Assembly: GCA_022575985.1 (NCBI GenBank)
Contig: JAKSXM010000231.1
Coordinates: 8,186,501-8,250,500 of the forward strand
Length of the DNA: 64,000 bases
From: Anagrus nilaparvatae
Lineage: Eukaryota; Arthropoda; Insecta; Hymenoptera; Mymaridae
Reading direction: 5' to 3'
The notes below the pieces were generated by a model that had not been told where the DNA came from, did not search any database, and was given only the letters and a program-made list of their open reading frames with translations. Shown here piece after piece: positions 1 to 12,351 of this stretch (position 1 is the first letter of the stretch; each line of letters starts with the position of its first letter). The position numbers were made by a program, and so were the translations under genes.

Positions 1-3000
1 AATATAATACATTGTAAATAATATTATTTAAAAATATTATGTGACTCATGAACTGTAAACTCAATGGAAATTTTTAAAAAATATTTTTTTAATATTTGAT
101 TGACGTAAGTTTTGTTTACTACGTTTTTTTTGGGACTGTTTTATTACCTGTTTCGGTCATTTTAAATAAATTTGAATATAGGAGAAAAACATCAAAACAA
201 GATTTTAAAGAGTACAAATAAATTTAAATATTTATATCAGATGTTGTTTTTATATTTTTTTGAATAATTCAGGTTCTATTTTTTTTGTTGTTTTTTTTTT
301 AAACAATTTTAATAGTTTAAAAAAACAAAACAAAAATACTGACACAGGTAGATAGATAAACTATAGTCAGAACGGATACTTTAGCGCCTTTCACTCAGTT
401 TTTTGTCTTTTCTTAAAGTTATAAATATATTAAAGTTGAAGTAAATTAAAAAAATAAAAAATAGAACAAATAAAAAATTATATGTGAGCCTCATTATTCG
501 TATAATTTAATTTATGGTGTCAATGACTTTGAAAATTATTTTCATTTTTATTAATTCTTAATAATAATTGTTTTGGTCAACTTTTTATTTAATAAAAACG
601 TCGTAATTTTTTAAAATTATAGTAAATTTACAGTAACTTTACTGTCCAGATGGCAAATAACTGAAAAAAATTTTTTACACTGGATATTAATTTTTAATAT
701 GTATTACCATTTAAAACATGGCAATGACCTGAGAAAGAAAGTGCTACATGAATTAGACATTTTTAAAAATGGCTGGGCTTAGCAAATGAGATTTTATTTT
801 TACCAGTTTATTCGTATAATTATCGGTGCATCAAAAAAAATTTCAACAATTTTTGTTTATGTTGTTAGCAGAACTGAGCAGCTAAATGCTTGTACTTTAT
901 GAAAAATTAATTTCTTTACCATAACATTGCTAATTTAATGTTGCTATGTATAAGGGCATCCAAGTGGTTATATTGCATAACATGAGGGTTTAAATGAAAA
1001 TCCAGCTTTTTGCCTAATTTCTTTAATTATTATGAAATAACAGCCTTGGAATGATTCGAAACCCTAATATTTTGTTGGTAACCTTGTTAAGTTTTTTATA
1101 TATTCTTAACATTACAGAGGGAATGCCGTAAAACTATTTGCCTTTTTATAAATAGATTTTAATAAATTAATAATAAATTTAATTTCTTCACATAATTAAA
1201 ACAGTGTGCTCCTTTTCTAAAAAAAAAATCTCCCAGCTGAAATATTGGTAACCACATTTTCCAATAAATACGACCAAAGGAAGTTTTTTAAGCCACAAAT
1301 GAATGCCGTGAACAATTTTTACTTCTAACTCTTGTGTGAATTCTCTACAATGTTTCACAATTGATTTGAAAGTGATTTTAGCAGTAAGTCAAATAAAAAT
1401 TAGGTATAATGATAAAGAATTTTTAAAACAATTATTTAGTATATAATAGGAAGTTTAAAGACAAATAATTTGAATGCTTTATGAGTGATTTTTTGAAACA
1501 ATCAGGAACTTTTCTTACAAATTAAAATTTTATGAAACTGCAAAAATAAAAATTTTTTTAAAATAATTTTTGAAAAACTAATATGTTAACTATATTTTAG
1601 GCTTTATGTGAGCAATGAGTTAAAGATTCAGGGAGTTTAGCCTAGCTATACCTATAGCGCAGTCTGTAGAACATTTAATTTTTTGTTTAAAAAAAAATTG
1701 AAAATTTATCTTCTTATTATTGGTTTTTGGACAGAAATAAAATTTAATGTTATATACCTCTATATTTTCCATATTTTTGAGAACTGATTTCATCATTTAG
1801 TAATTATAACCTTAAGTATATTTTTTAATTTAAGAAGTTCATTTATCAAACGCCGTAGCTTAAAATTAAGTTACGCAAATAAAATCTTAATTCTTATTGT
1901 TTTATTAAACTTCTGTCCAAATGCCATTTTTGTGCTCTCAAAAATAAAATTTATTTTATAAAATTAGAAATATAACCACTTGGTCAGATATGCCCATAAA
2001 TTCTAATATATAAAATTATATATTTGTGCAACAATTTTTAAAAGCATAAAAAAATATTATGTATAATTATGCAATTTTATTATCTTTATGTCTTGGTAAA
2101 TAACCAACCTAAGGTTCTGAAAATTTATCAGTAGATTTATACAATTATAAACATCATTTTTGCCAAATATTATGAATCTGTGAAATACCTTAAGTATAAT
2201 TATACTTATTTTAGCTTCTAGTAACAACTAGCTAGCTTAAAAAATGATTTTTGTCAGTTTTGAAGCTCATATTTCTTTTGGTGCCCATTAAAGGATAGCG
2301 TTTTTCGGGAAATTTTTCGACAGGGTTTGAATTATGAAATTAAATGTACGTGTTACTTTTTAATAAGCTTTAGTCACGTATAGTAGTTTTTTTTTTGTTT
2401 AAATATAATTTTTTATCATAATTCCTTTATTTACACAGAATTTAAAAATAAATAAATTTTATCATTTTTCGTTAAAATATACAATATAATAAAATTAGAG
2501 TCTTAAAAGGCATTAAGGAAAATCTTTCTCTAATAAAGTGACCCCAAATAGGTACATTACTACTCTCTTTTTAATTATCACCAGATACGCTGGTTTTTAA
2601 CTGTAGCCTGGTGCTCCTGCAGTGGTGTGTAACCAGTGCTGTAATTAATTGATCAAAAATATATTAAACATAAGAAATCTTCATAAAACATTTTTGTGTA
2701 ACTCCATTCAATCATAAATTCTGAGTTGATTCATTGGGGGTCATCTACGTTCCCCTGCAACTTGAAAACCAGACTATTAAAAACCTCCACGTAATATATA
2801 GTGTGTAAATCGAAAATTATCTTTATTCCTTAATTATGGCTAATTATTTCTTGACACAATGTGTTGCATCCAAGTACGATCAACATTCATAATCTCTCTT
2901 GTATTAACCTTTTTCACAAAAAAATTAAACTCTTGTAGAAAGGGTTTTACAAACCATTCAGTTTTGCATGGAATTTTAATTTTTGACAGCTGCATTAAAA

Positions 3001-3494
3001 ATGAACTATTTTGTACGAGGCAAATATTCAATTTATCACTTTTGAATAAAAACGATATATTTATGGTAAACTACGAGGCAATATATAAAAATTTTGACAA
3101 TAGAATCTTTTTTTAAATAATTCACTGAAAAAATTTCGTTTGTCGTGAGCGATATATAGTTGTGGCTGGTAATGCGGCAGGCGGCTATTGCGGCTAGTGG
3201 AATAAATTGACTTAAGGTTCAATCATGTGGATAAAAATGCCTTTTTTTAAATTAAAATTTCTGGAAATCGAAACTTCTGAAATTTATGGAAATACAATTT
3301 TAAGCATAAAAATACAAGCATTCAGAATATAGGTTAAATTAGATAAATTTTTGCAAAGTGATCGAGGTAAAGACCAAAGGAAAAAAAAATGTTCGTGCTC
3401 CTTTTTAAGAAAGCATGGAATTTTCAAAAGACAGTCCCGTCAGTTTGTAATATATTTTATTAAAGTGTAACATCATGTCTGGTAACTGCATATA
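1..3494. other. A+T-rich DNA without recognisable genes
   Basis: I see no coding region here. Short open frames around 2840-3116 overlap on both strands and show no domain. The only structure I recognise is the segment 1735-2000, which has an inverted partner near 8770-9035 and is listed separately. The rest is homopolymer-rich A+T sequence. Confidence 0.6.
1735..2000 (+). repeat. Dispersed repeat, inverted relative to 8770-9035
   Basis: The segment matches the reverse complement of 8770-9035 over about 260 bp with scattered mismatches. A shared anchor is the TTAAAATTAAGTTACGCAAA block. No coding potential is visible. The two arms flank the nested inverted-repeat element at 3495-6680, but they are far from its ends, so they may be independent copies of one family. 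Confidence 0.6.
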
Positions 3495-3668
3495 TACTCC
3501 AGTCAAAACGCGGTTTAGGGTGTATTTTCAGCTGCTGACATGAGATTTGCTCTACTATATGTATTTTGGGTCGCTGATCACGAAAATCGGGGTTATTTCT
3601 GCCCGAAATTTTCGGAAAACCCTTAAATTTGCAAAAACTACCCCCAAAAAGGGTTTTTTTTTGATATA

Positions 3669-4392
3669 TTAGCAAACTGAATTTATAGATTTAGCCAAGA
3701 ATTGGTCTTAGTTAATAAATAATTATTATTTCACCCTTAAATTAGCAAAAACAACCCCTAAAAAGGGATCGGCGACCCAAAAAACCCGTAAGGAGCTAAT
3801 CTGGTCGCTCAAAGTGCGAAAATAGCAAAAACACCCTTTTTAGGGGTTTGCTAATTTAAGGGTGAATTATTAATTATTTATTGAAAATTCCCCCAAATTC
3901 TTGATCAGTGACCCAAAAAACCCGTAAGGACCTAATCTGGTCGCTCAAAGTGCGAAAATAACAAAAACACCCTTTTTTGGGGTTGTTTTTGCTAATTTAA
4001 CGGTGAATTATTAATTATTTATTGAAAATTCCCCCAAATTCTTGATCAGTGACCCAAAAAACCCGAAAGGACTTAATCTGGTCGCTCAAAGTGTGAAAAT
4101 AGCAAAAACACCCTTTTTAGGGGTTGTTTTTGCTAATTTAAGGGTGAAATATTAATTATTTATTGAAAATTCCCCCAAATTCTTGATTAGCGACCCAAAA
4201 AACCTGTAACGGACATAATCTGGTCGCTCAAAGTGCAAAAATATCAAAAACACCCCCTTTTAGGGTTAATTTTTGCTAATTTAAGGATGAAATATTAATT
4301 ATTCATTAAAAACTACCTGAAATTCTTGTTCAGCGACCCAAAAAACCCCCTAAGACCAATTCTTGGCTAAATCTATAAACTCAGTTTGCTAA
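3669..4392. repeat. TIR unit with four ~140-bp tandem repeats
   Basis: The ends 3669-3710 and 4351-4392 are 42-bp inverted repeats with about one mismatch. Between them a unit of 136-142 bp recurs: the anchor CTGGTCGCTCAAAGTG appears near 3801, 3937, 4078 and 4220. Each unit carries the phrases CGACCCAAAAAACCC and TTTTTGCTAATTTAAGGGTG. The same unit occurs in reverse orientation at about 13330-13640, again next to a CTCCAGTCAAAA arm, so the tandem array and the arm belong to one family. Confidence 0.8.
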
Positions 4393-4394
4393 TA

Positions 4395-6503
4395 CTGGAA
4401 CCTCGATTATCCGGACTAGGTGAGACTAACCCCGATCCGGATATCTGAAAATCCGGTTAATACGGAAAAAGTAAAAAAATTTGCCCATAAAATAAAAAAA
4501 TGGTTAGGGTGATTAAAAGTTTATTTTAAGGATTAAAATTTTTATTGGTAGTGCATAATTTAACATGGATCTAAAAAAAAACTTTAATTGAAAAAATTTG
4601 TCAGAAATAAACCAAAACACGTAAAATTTAAAACTAAATCCTGAAAATAAAAAAAGGCAGAAAAAAAAGTTTATACATATGTATGTATATACATTAAATT
4701 CTATTTAATAAAAATTACAAAATATTTCTCACTTTCCAGATAAGTCATAAAAATAAAAAAAAATTTTTTTATAAGATTTACTTGTGTTTACGAATAATGA
4801 GAATCGATGTAAAAAAAAAGAAATAGTAGATTGTTATACAAGGGGAGAAAATAAGCTATTTCAAAGCAGGTTGGAGATAGGGGCACGAGATGTGCAATGA
4901 CGAGGGTGCACACGAGCCGTAGGCGAGTGTGTACCCGAGTCATTGCATATCGAGTGTAACTATCTCCGACCATGGTTTGAAATTGCATTTTTTCCCCATG
5001 TGCAACATACTATTTTTTACTCTAAGAGTGAATATAAGCATCTTTTTAACAAATGGGAACATATACACATAAAATATAAATATAATATATCGAAAGAAAA
5101 AGATGAGTAAAATAAAAAAAAAAACAAGTATTGATGAATAATAAATCCCTATTTCTTTCAAATAACCAAAATAATAGTGAAATTCCTACTCCGAATCTTT
5201 TCCAAAAAATATTAATTTGTATATGAAAGAAAGAGACAGTTAAAAATACTCAGGTGAAAGGATGTAACTTTCGAATCTTCTTCGTCCTAACGGTGTCGAC
5301 AGTCGTTCATAGATTTTTCTACAGAAAGGTATAATTGTCATAAAATAAAAGGTGCGTTTTATTATAATTCAAAATGGCATTTTTACTTAATAGTTGTTTA
5401 ATTTAATTTATTTTATATGGTAAATGCATTTAACCACGCGTAAATTTATTTACGCATTAATAAATAATTTTATGAATAAATAAAAGTGTGTTTTAATTTG
5501 TAATATAAATAAATGCGTGAGCACGTGGTACACATCTTTTATTTTGTTTATTAATTTAGCTATAACAAAATAAAAGATGCGTACATATATGCTCATTTTT
5601 CATCGTTTATTTATATAAAAGTTAATTTTTGCATTTATTAAATAAAATAAATTTATATAGAATTAATAACGCAACTATTTCATAAAAATTCCATTTTGAA
5701 TATTAATGAGCGTCACCTGACAATTTGTCTTCTATAACGAAGAATCAAATTCGACTAGAATGGGAGGGGTAAGAGGATGTAGGAAGAGTGGTTCGAGTCT
5801 CCTCTCAATTCTCTCTTCTGTTTTCTTCTCTAGGGAGGAAAGTAAGTACTTTCCTCCCTAGAGAGAAAAAATAGAAGAGAGAATAGAGAGGGATACAAAT
5901 CCTCACTTTCTCCTTCAAAAACGCGTTAAAAAAGATGCTTTTATTCACTCGGAGAGTGAAAAAAATATTACTCAGAATTAAAATATGTAAATATGTTATA
6001 CATCACGATAGATCGTAAAACATTAGGTCATTTAATTGTACATTTAAAAAAAGTCACGACTAAAAAAAATATTAAAAACAAACAATCAAATAAAAGTTTA
6101 GCCAAAATTCTTTACTCATATAAAATAAAAAAATTAATGAAATAATTTTAAGATAGATTTATACCCATCTATAAGAATAATGAAATATATCCGGTAATAA
6201 AGTCATAAAGTTTAGTAAAAAATAAAAAAATTTATTATTGTATCTTAATAATTTTTATTGAAATTTCTGATTGAATAAAATTATAATATCTTTCAAAAAA
6301 AAGGCCGCCAGCAAGGGTATAATTTTAGCAATGCTCTTTATTGTGTGTTTAAAATAACTTTTACATAAATTAAAGAAAAAAAATAACTAATTTTTTTTTT
6401 TTTTTTTTTAAAGAAAAATAATAATTTTTTTTTTTTTTGACCAAAAGCCATTCCGGTTGATCCAGAATCCGTATAATTGAGGTCCGGATAATCGAGGTTG
6501 CAG
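4395..6503. mobile_element. Pogo/Tigger-like DNA transposon remnant, no transposase ORF
   Basis: The left end CTGGAACCTCGATTATCCGG and the reverse complement of the right end (CTGCAACCTCGATTATCCGG) match with one mismatch. The element is flanked on both sides by TA, as expected for Tc1/mariner/pogo-type insertion. Termini of the form CAGT-N-AACCTCGATTATCCG are typical of pogo/jerky-like elements, which is family knowledge. The 2.1-kb interior has no open frame resembling a DDE transposase. It holds secondary palindromes at 4853-4984, 5360-5705 and 5790-5905, so it is non-autonomous or decayed. Confidence 0.75.
5790..5905. repeat. Long hairpin inside the pogo-like element
   Basis: A perfect 18-bp stem (5827-5844 with 5847-5864, 2-nt loop, core GGGAGGAAAGTA) extends imperfectly through CT-rich and GA-rich arms to about 5790 and 5905. 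It is a cruciform-forming sequence of unknown role. Confidence 0.75.
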
Positions 6504-7184
6504 TATATAAAAAAAAAAACCTTTTTGGGGGTAGTTTTTGCAAATTTAAGGGTGTTCCGAAAATTTCGGGCAGAAATAACCCCGATTTTCGTGATCAGCG
6601 ACCCAAAAAACGTATAGTAGAGCAAATCTCATGTCAGCAGCTGAAAATACACCCCCCCCTCCCGCGTTTTGACTGGAGTAATACATCAATAGTAAATAAT
6701 ACTGCTGCTAACATATAAAATTGAACCTCATAGGAGAAACACATTACATTGAAATTTATTATAGCTGATGATAAATTGACAAGTGCTTGTTTGTTCCAAA
6801 TATTATTGGTTTTCCCAAGACTTATAAGTCAGTTTTATTAAGGTTTCTAAAATAATACAAAGGAACACGAACATTTTTTCCCCTTAGTCTTCGTAAATGC
6901 ATTTTTATCCTTAAAATTGCATTTCCAGGATTAAATTTGATTTTAATTTAATTTAATAACTCTTATTCATTTAAAAACTAAAAAAAACAATACTTTAATT
7001 CGCTTTACCCTACAAATGAATGTTTATGTTTCAGTAAATGACTTTTGTGCCGGAAATAAAAAAGTATGTGCAAACAATTCAAAATCAATAGACGATAAAT
7101 TTTTAGCAAGATTTAGCTGCAAAAAATTTTTAGAGCAAAACTTGAAGAAAAAGTATCCAACCGTTGAAAATTTTATTTTTCTTG

Positions 7185-8345
7185 TCAGCGGCCAGAAAGT
7201 ACGTATTTCCCGGCCGCAGCGCATTTCGAAAATACGTGTTTTCTAGCCACTGACGAAGAAAAATTATGTATTGGCCTCAGCCGTAAAAAAAGAATGTCCC
7301 AGATCGCAGTTTGCCATCGTCGGCTTCGTCTCGGATTGCAATTTACGTGCGATGTGGGCCATTCTTTATTTTTGCGGCCTAGGATAAAAATATACTATTT
7401 CCATTTTTATAATGATGTCAGGATTGATTTGCTAGACATAAAAATTCTGAGAAATAAAGTTTTCGCAATAAAAAAAACGATTAGAGTTAATCATTGTCGC
7501 ATTAAAGCATGCAGGAATTATTTTTTTCTATTTTTGCTTTTAGGTTAGAATTTTTTCCATGAAAGTTTCAGACTTCAATGACATGATTTTTTAGTTTTTT
7601 TATTATTTTATTTTAATAATCTTTTCAACAAACTTTTGATTGTAGAATTAGATTTTTTTCGATAAAATTTGAAGAATAAATATAAGCGATATTTACGTAA
7701 GTGGTAAGAAAGCACGTATTGTCGCGCTACTGTCGAAGAAATAGCTATTTTTTAAACAAGGGACAAAATATTGGTTTTAACTTTGCATGAAGTTGTATGC
7801 ACGAATGAGCGTACGGGCAAAAAAGCCGTCTCCCTGGGGTAGAAAATAGGCTTTTTTGCCCTAGATATGTAATAGCTATTTATTAAACAAGGGATAAAAT
7901 ATTGGTTTTGGCTTTGCATGCAGTTGTAGCAAGCGAGTGCAGGCAGTAAGCAAAAGTCGAACTCCATATTTTGTTCCGTGTTCTAAAACATAGTTTTAGA
8001 TATAATGGGTAAAAAAGCCATTTCCTAGGGTAGAAAATAGGCTTTTTTGCCCTAGATACGTAATAGTACATTTTTAACCAAGGGAGCAAAAAAAAAGAAT
8101 GGCCCAGATCGCAAGTTAATTAGCATCCGAGGCGAAGCCGAGGATGGTATACTGCGATCTGGGGTATTTTTTTTTTATTCCCATGGACAAAACGAAATTT
8201 TTCTTTCTCAGTGGGGTGAAAACGCGTTTTTTTCGATTTCGTTGCGGGGCGAAAAAAGTGTTTTCGGCCCGCTAGGAAGAAAAATTGTATGTGACCCTTG
8301 ACTTATCGATTTTGGCTTTCGTCTCGGATAATACTCAAGCGCATT
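7185..8345. repeat. Palindromic interspersed repeat cluster (CAGCGGCCAGAAAGTACG family)
   Basis: Blocks such as GGCCAGAAAGTACG, CCCAGATCGCAGTTT and GGCTTCGTCTCGG recur here in both orientations and again at 33097-33482. Around 7741-8065 two diverged units each contain the inverted pair GGGCAAAAAAGCC and GGCTTTTTTGCCC. Local G+C content is clearly above background. The pattern fits a foldback or MITE-like family, but no clean outer termini could be set. Confidence 0.55.
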
Positions 8346-8769
8346 TTGGGACATAAAATTGGAAAATAATTGGGCATGAACTATCATAAAAACAGATTAA
8401 GTAATAAAAATTTGATCTAATACTTACTGAATAAAAATGTACCATTAAATTAATAATAACATAATTTTTCGCAAATAAATTGTTTTTTTCCTAGTGTTAT
8501 ATTTACTTTATAAAAATAAAAATATTTAAAGCATGCATGCAAATTTATTCATAAAATTCGTGCATTTAATTGTTACGATATTTTTACTAGAATAAATTAC
8601 TAAGTAAATAAATAAATCAAGAAGTTATTATAATGTAAAAATGTCTGAGTGAAGAGTGTAAATCTGTTTACAGGAGGGTCAAATTTTTTGGCTTAGTTTA
8701 GACTCTGTCGGCTAACGATAGCTAGCTGGTGTGTATAAGAACATTTATATAAGACTATAAGATATAAGA

Positions 8770-9035
8770 GCATATCTCAGCAAGTGGTCACATTTCTATT
8801 TTTTTTGAATAAATTTTATTTTCAAGAGCACAATAATGGAATTTGAACAGAAGTTTAAGAAAACAATAAAAATTAAGATTTTCTTTGCGTAACTTAATTT
8901 TAAGTTACGGCAATCAATAAATAAGATTTTAAAATTTTATGATATATTTAAGGTTATTATTACATACTAAAAAATAAAACTATTTTTCATAAATATACTT
9001 GAAAAAATAAAGAGGTACGTCAGAGTGAATTTCAT
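8770..9035 (-). repeat. Dispersed repeat, inverted partner of 1735-2000
   Basis: This is the reverse-complement copy of the repeat at 1735-2000. Matching stretches include the block ending CGTAACTTAATTTTAAGTTA and the GCAAGTGGTCACATTTCTA end. Confidence 0.6.
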
Positions 9036-9230
9036 TTCTACTTAAACCAATATTTACATTATATATAAAATGTTCATTTTTGAACCTTTTGAAAAATTAA
9101 AGGTTTAACCTTGGGTTTAAAACACTGCGTTAAATTGGCTAAGCTCCTTGAAATCTTAAAACTTGTTGCTAACATAAAAAATAAAATTTAGTTATATATC
9201 AACATTATTTAAACGAATTTTATATTTTAA

Positions 9231-9674
9231 CATGGAACATGTTTATAGGGAGGGGGTACTTCAGAACTTGAAAATTAAGGGGGGGGGGGGTCAAATTTGT
9301 CCTATTTATGGAGGGGAGTCAAATTTGTCCTTTTTAAGGAGGGGGGGGGGGGTCAAATTTGTCCTGTTTAAGGGGGGGGGTCAAATAAGACTTAGAATAA
9401 TTAGGTAAGTATATATAAATAAATAAAATACTTTTAAAGACTTTGAAAAATCTGGGCTTAAGGACTTAGGATAATACAGGTTTATGGACTTAGAATAATA
9501 TCGATTTAGGGACTTGGAATAATTCAGCTTCAGGGATTTATAATAATTCAGGTTTAGGGAATCAAAATAGTTTGGGTTTAGAATCTTAACAACTAGTAAG
9601 GTGATAATTACAAATTTCAACAATAGAAAATTGTATTATATCTAATCCTCATTTGGAAGTAAACATGTTCCATG
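9231..9674. mobile_element. Poly-G-tract TIR repeat, copy 1
   Basis: The ends 9231-9245 (CATGGAACATGTTTA) and 9660-9674 are perfect 15-bp inverted repeats. Near the left end the phrase GGGTCAAATTTGTCC is repeated three times, each preceded by 8-13 consecutive G. A second copy with the same ends is at 19152-19455 in an intron of receptor copy A. Diverged relatives lie near 21040-21240, 26290-26560 and 51630-51830. The tracts could form G-quadruplexes. No coding sequence is seen. Confidence 0.75.
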
Positions 9675-10702
9675 CATTTAGGTTGTGTTTACACAAACCG
9701 GTTATAAGTTTTTTTAGATTTTTAAATGGTTTAAATTTGCAAGAACTTTCGAATTTCATTAAGAAATTAATCAAATCTTTTAAATTAGTTTCAGGATTTT
9801 TTTTTAAATGTATAATTCTTGAAATATAGTTTTTAATGATCGATGAAGTAAGAGTGAGGCAACAAAGGGGGAGGTGAATATTCGGCGAAATCTGCTCTGG
9901 ATAGGAGCGACTTGAGATTAACAGGAAGTGGTGCTTTTTTGGTAACAAAAAACCTCCCGACGTCGGTTTTTTATTTTTAGTACTAGTTTTGGCGATATTG
10001 GCCAAAATGTGCTCCATTTAATTAACATTGGAAAAGTAGTTTTTTGAAAATAGCGCGAAAAAATGGGGGGGTTACACTTTTCTAACCTATACTAATAGAC
10101 TCGAATATCGATTACTTTCAATCTTCATATGATAAATTGAGGGGCAATTCGTGTGCTCATACTTTTTAAAGCTGTTTTCTGAGCAGAGTTTTTCATTTTT
10201 AATTTTTAAAAATTCACCGCGCCAAATAGAAAAAACCGATTTGGACGTGCAAGGTCTCAAAAATTTTGTCAAAGGGTCTATTTTTTTGTGTTTTTTTTAT
10301 TTTTGACTCAGTTCTGCATAACATAACCTAAAATTGCAAAAAACGACAAAAAACCTGAAAAAATGGCAGTTTTACCATTAAAATTTTTTTGATAACAGCA
10401 GATATTAAATTTTCGTAAAAACAGGAAAAAACTACATGTAAAATCACAATTTTTTAGAAAAAGGTTTTTTTATTTTTTGCTAAAAATTACTGCTTTATCC
10501 ACAGCGCAAAGTAAAAAGTCTTCCTTTTGCTAACTTTGGGCTAGCGCAGCTAAAAATTTTTAAAGGGACCCCCCATTTTGTTTTTCTAGAAGTTACACAT
10601 TTTTCGTTTACTTTCACGTGAAAAAAGTTTTTTTTTGATTTGGGACATCCTAACCTTCGAAACTTTAATTTTCGTTAAAAATAAATGTTTTTTTTCGAGT
10701 TT
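9675..10702. other. Intergenic DNA, nothing recognised
   Basis: The first 45 bp are the conserved 3' flank of the poly-G repeat (GTTGTGTTTACACAAA). Beyond that I find no domain, repeat pair or RNA gene. Minus-strand frames at 9649-10017 and 10087-10272 have no recognisable content. Confidence 0.5.
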
Positions 10703-10868
10703 TACTCCAGTCAAAATACGGGTTTGGTTGTATTTACACTGGTGAACACGAGATTGGCTCTATTATAGGTTTTTTGGGTCGCTGAAGACCAAAATCGGGG
10801 TCATCTCGTAAACAAAGTGGGGGCTTCACCCTTAAATTTGCAAAAACTACCCCCAAAAAGGGGATTTT
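10703..10868 (+). repeat. Solo arm of the CTCCAGTCAAAA family
   Basis: It begins TACTCCAGTCAAAATACGGG and matches the 3495-3662 arm along its length, including GGGTCGCTGA and TTTGCAAAAACTACCCCCAA. No partner arm lies within reach, so it is probably a solo or truncated copy. It directly abuts the R1-like fragment. Confidence 0.75.
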
Positions 10869-10932
10869 CTAAACATATTTGCAATATTGCAATAATTGGT
10901 AAATAAAATTTTAAAAAATAGATAAGAAATTA

Positions 10933-11340
10933 GTGCTCTTGAACAAGGGTAAAGGTGGAGCCCCGGACTCTCCGTCATCTTACAGACCCTTGTGCATGCT
11001 AAATACCATTGGAAAGGTGATGGAGAACATGCTCCGGGCAAGGCTGAGAAGAGCCATCGAGGAGGGCGGTGGCCTTTCCGAGGAGCAGCATGGATTTCGT
11101 GAAGGGAATTCCACGATAGACGCCATCCGGCGTGTCGTGAATACCGCAGAAGATGAGAGGCGGTGGAGACATGCGAACCACAAGGACGTTCTCCTGGTAA
11201 CGCTGGACGTCAAAAACGCGTTCAACTCTACCAGGTGGGATGACATGATCCGGTCTCTTGAGCAGGATTTTCGGATACCCAGGTATACCTGGGTAACGTT
11301 CTGAAGGACTATCTACGGTACCGAAGACTGAATGATTCAA
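10933..11340 (+). pseudogene. R1-like LINE reverse transcriptase fragment
   Basis: The translation from 10933 reads through RT blocks typical of the R1 clade: SYRPLCMLNTIGKVMENML, then LSEEQHGFREGNSTIDAIR, then LLVTLDVKNAFNSTRW (motif A region). Near 11283 the frame breaks. In the +1-shifted frame the expected continuation YLGNVLKDYLRYRRL follows, and homology stops near 11340, before motif B. The fragment therefore lacks the catalytic YxDD segment and both element ends. Its G+C content is far above its surroundings, consistent with a fairly recent or once-selected element scrap. It is dead. Confidence 0.85.
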
Positions 11341-12083
11341 AACTTTCATCCTTAATTATTTTTTTAAATACCAAAATTTATTCTTACTTTGATTTTTTTA
11401 TTGATATCAACTACTCGACATACTAACTAACCTCAAAAATAATAAAAACAGTACAAACATTAAAACAGTTAATTTTAACTTATTAACAATGAAATTTGTA
11501 TGTGCCAATCAGAATGACTCTTTTAGCGATGACAATGTACATAGTTACTGTATCGATGACTAACTCATTTTTAGGATAGGACTAAAATACTATAAAAATT
11601 ATATAAAATTATTTATTAACGTAAAAAAAAAGAGTTCAAATTTAAAAATAAAACATGTTAAATAATAAGTTGTTAATAAAATTATAAATATTCAAGTACT
11701 TTATGGTGAAAAAGATTACTACTGTGGGGATATTTTTTCAGCTATATATTAAAATCCTGAAAGTTTGGTGGAGCTATTAAAATAAGGTTCCTTGTTTGAT
11801 TTTTTAACAACAAAAATTTTAATCATTATACAATTGCCAATTTTACTCAAGAGCTTTTGATGTTGTGATCATACTATGAATCCTTCTTTTAGTGAAGTCA
11901 TTCCAGGTATGGGAATAAAGGTAGCGACATTGATTCAAAATTTTCAATTTTCACATCAAATACTTTTTTGTTTTGTCTTTCCGCGTCGTTAAAGCTAAAA
12001 TATCTTGATTTAAGCCTTATAAATTTATTTTTCGTGTTCCTAATAAAATTGTAAATTTTCTTGCGTGATCTGAAAAATGTATT

Positions 12084-12351
12084 TTAATTATTAATCTTCA
12101 CGAAAATAAATAATTTTTTTAAATTATATTTTACTATTCTTAAAATTAACCTTATTATTATTTCCAAGCAGAAAATTATTGCTGACAAAATCCATAATAT
12201 TACGATAACATTTATTAAAACATTAAAAAAATTAAGTTTTATTGGTTTTTCGTTAGTATTGTTGATATTCAGTTGACAAATATTACTAATTTTAGCTCTA
12301 TATTTTTTTACTATGTCATTTGTAATTCCAGATGTTTCATAAGTTTCTAAC
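12084..12351 (-). CDS. IR copy A exon 8 (TM3 and C-terminus)
   Basis: Acceptor TTACATTAG. It encodes LETYETSGITNDIVKKYRA, then TM3 VIVILWILSAIIFCLEII and a short basic tail ending VKINN before TAA. Its intron is stretched to 5.7 kb by insertions. Confidence 0.9.

Larger units (their letters stand above)
3495..6680. mobile_element. Composite inverted-repeat element, CTCCAGTCAAAA family
   Basis: About 165 bp at 3495-3662 is repeated in inverted orientation at 6511-6680. Both arms begin with TACTCCAGTCAAAA at the outer edge and end in a CCCCCAAAAAGG-type block. Two further arm copies lie at 10703-10868 and 13159-13322, so this is a dispersed family. The interior holds a second TIR unit with tandem repeats (3669-4392) and a pogo-like transposon (4395-6503), so it is a nest of insertions. 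No transposase is visible. The superfamily cannot be assigned; TA-rich flanks hint at TA targeting. Confidence 0.7.
6681..9230. other. Intergenic repeat-rich DNA
   Basis: No gene is seen. The stretch contains the palindromic repeat cluster at 7185-8345 and the dispersed repeat at 8770-9035. The remainder is plain A+T-rich sequence. Confidence 0.55.

Noticed and set aside
2840..3116. Overlapping open frames on both strands
   Set aside because: Neither translation shows a motif. Antiparallel frames of this length are expected by chance here.
3720..4345. Regular repeats that might look like a CRISPR array
   Set aside because: The units are ~140 bp and repeat in full without unique spacers, lie in eukaryotic DNA, and have no cas genes.
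4395..6503. Autonomous pogo transposase
   Set aside because: No DDE motifs or long frame are found. The interior consists of palindromes and simple sequence.
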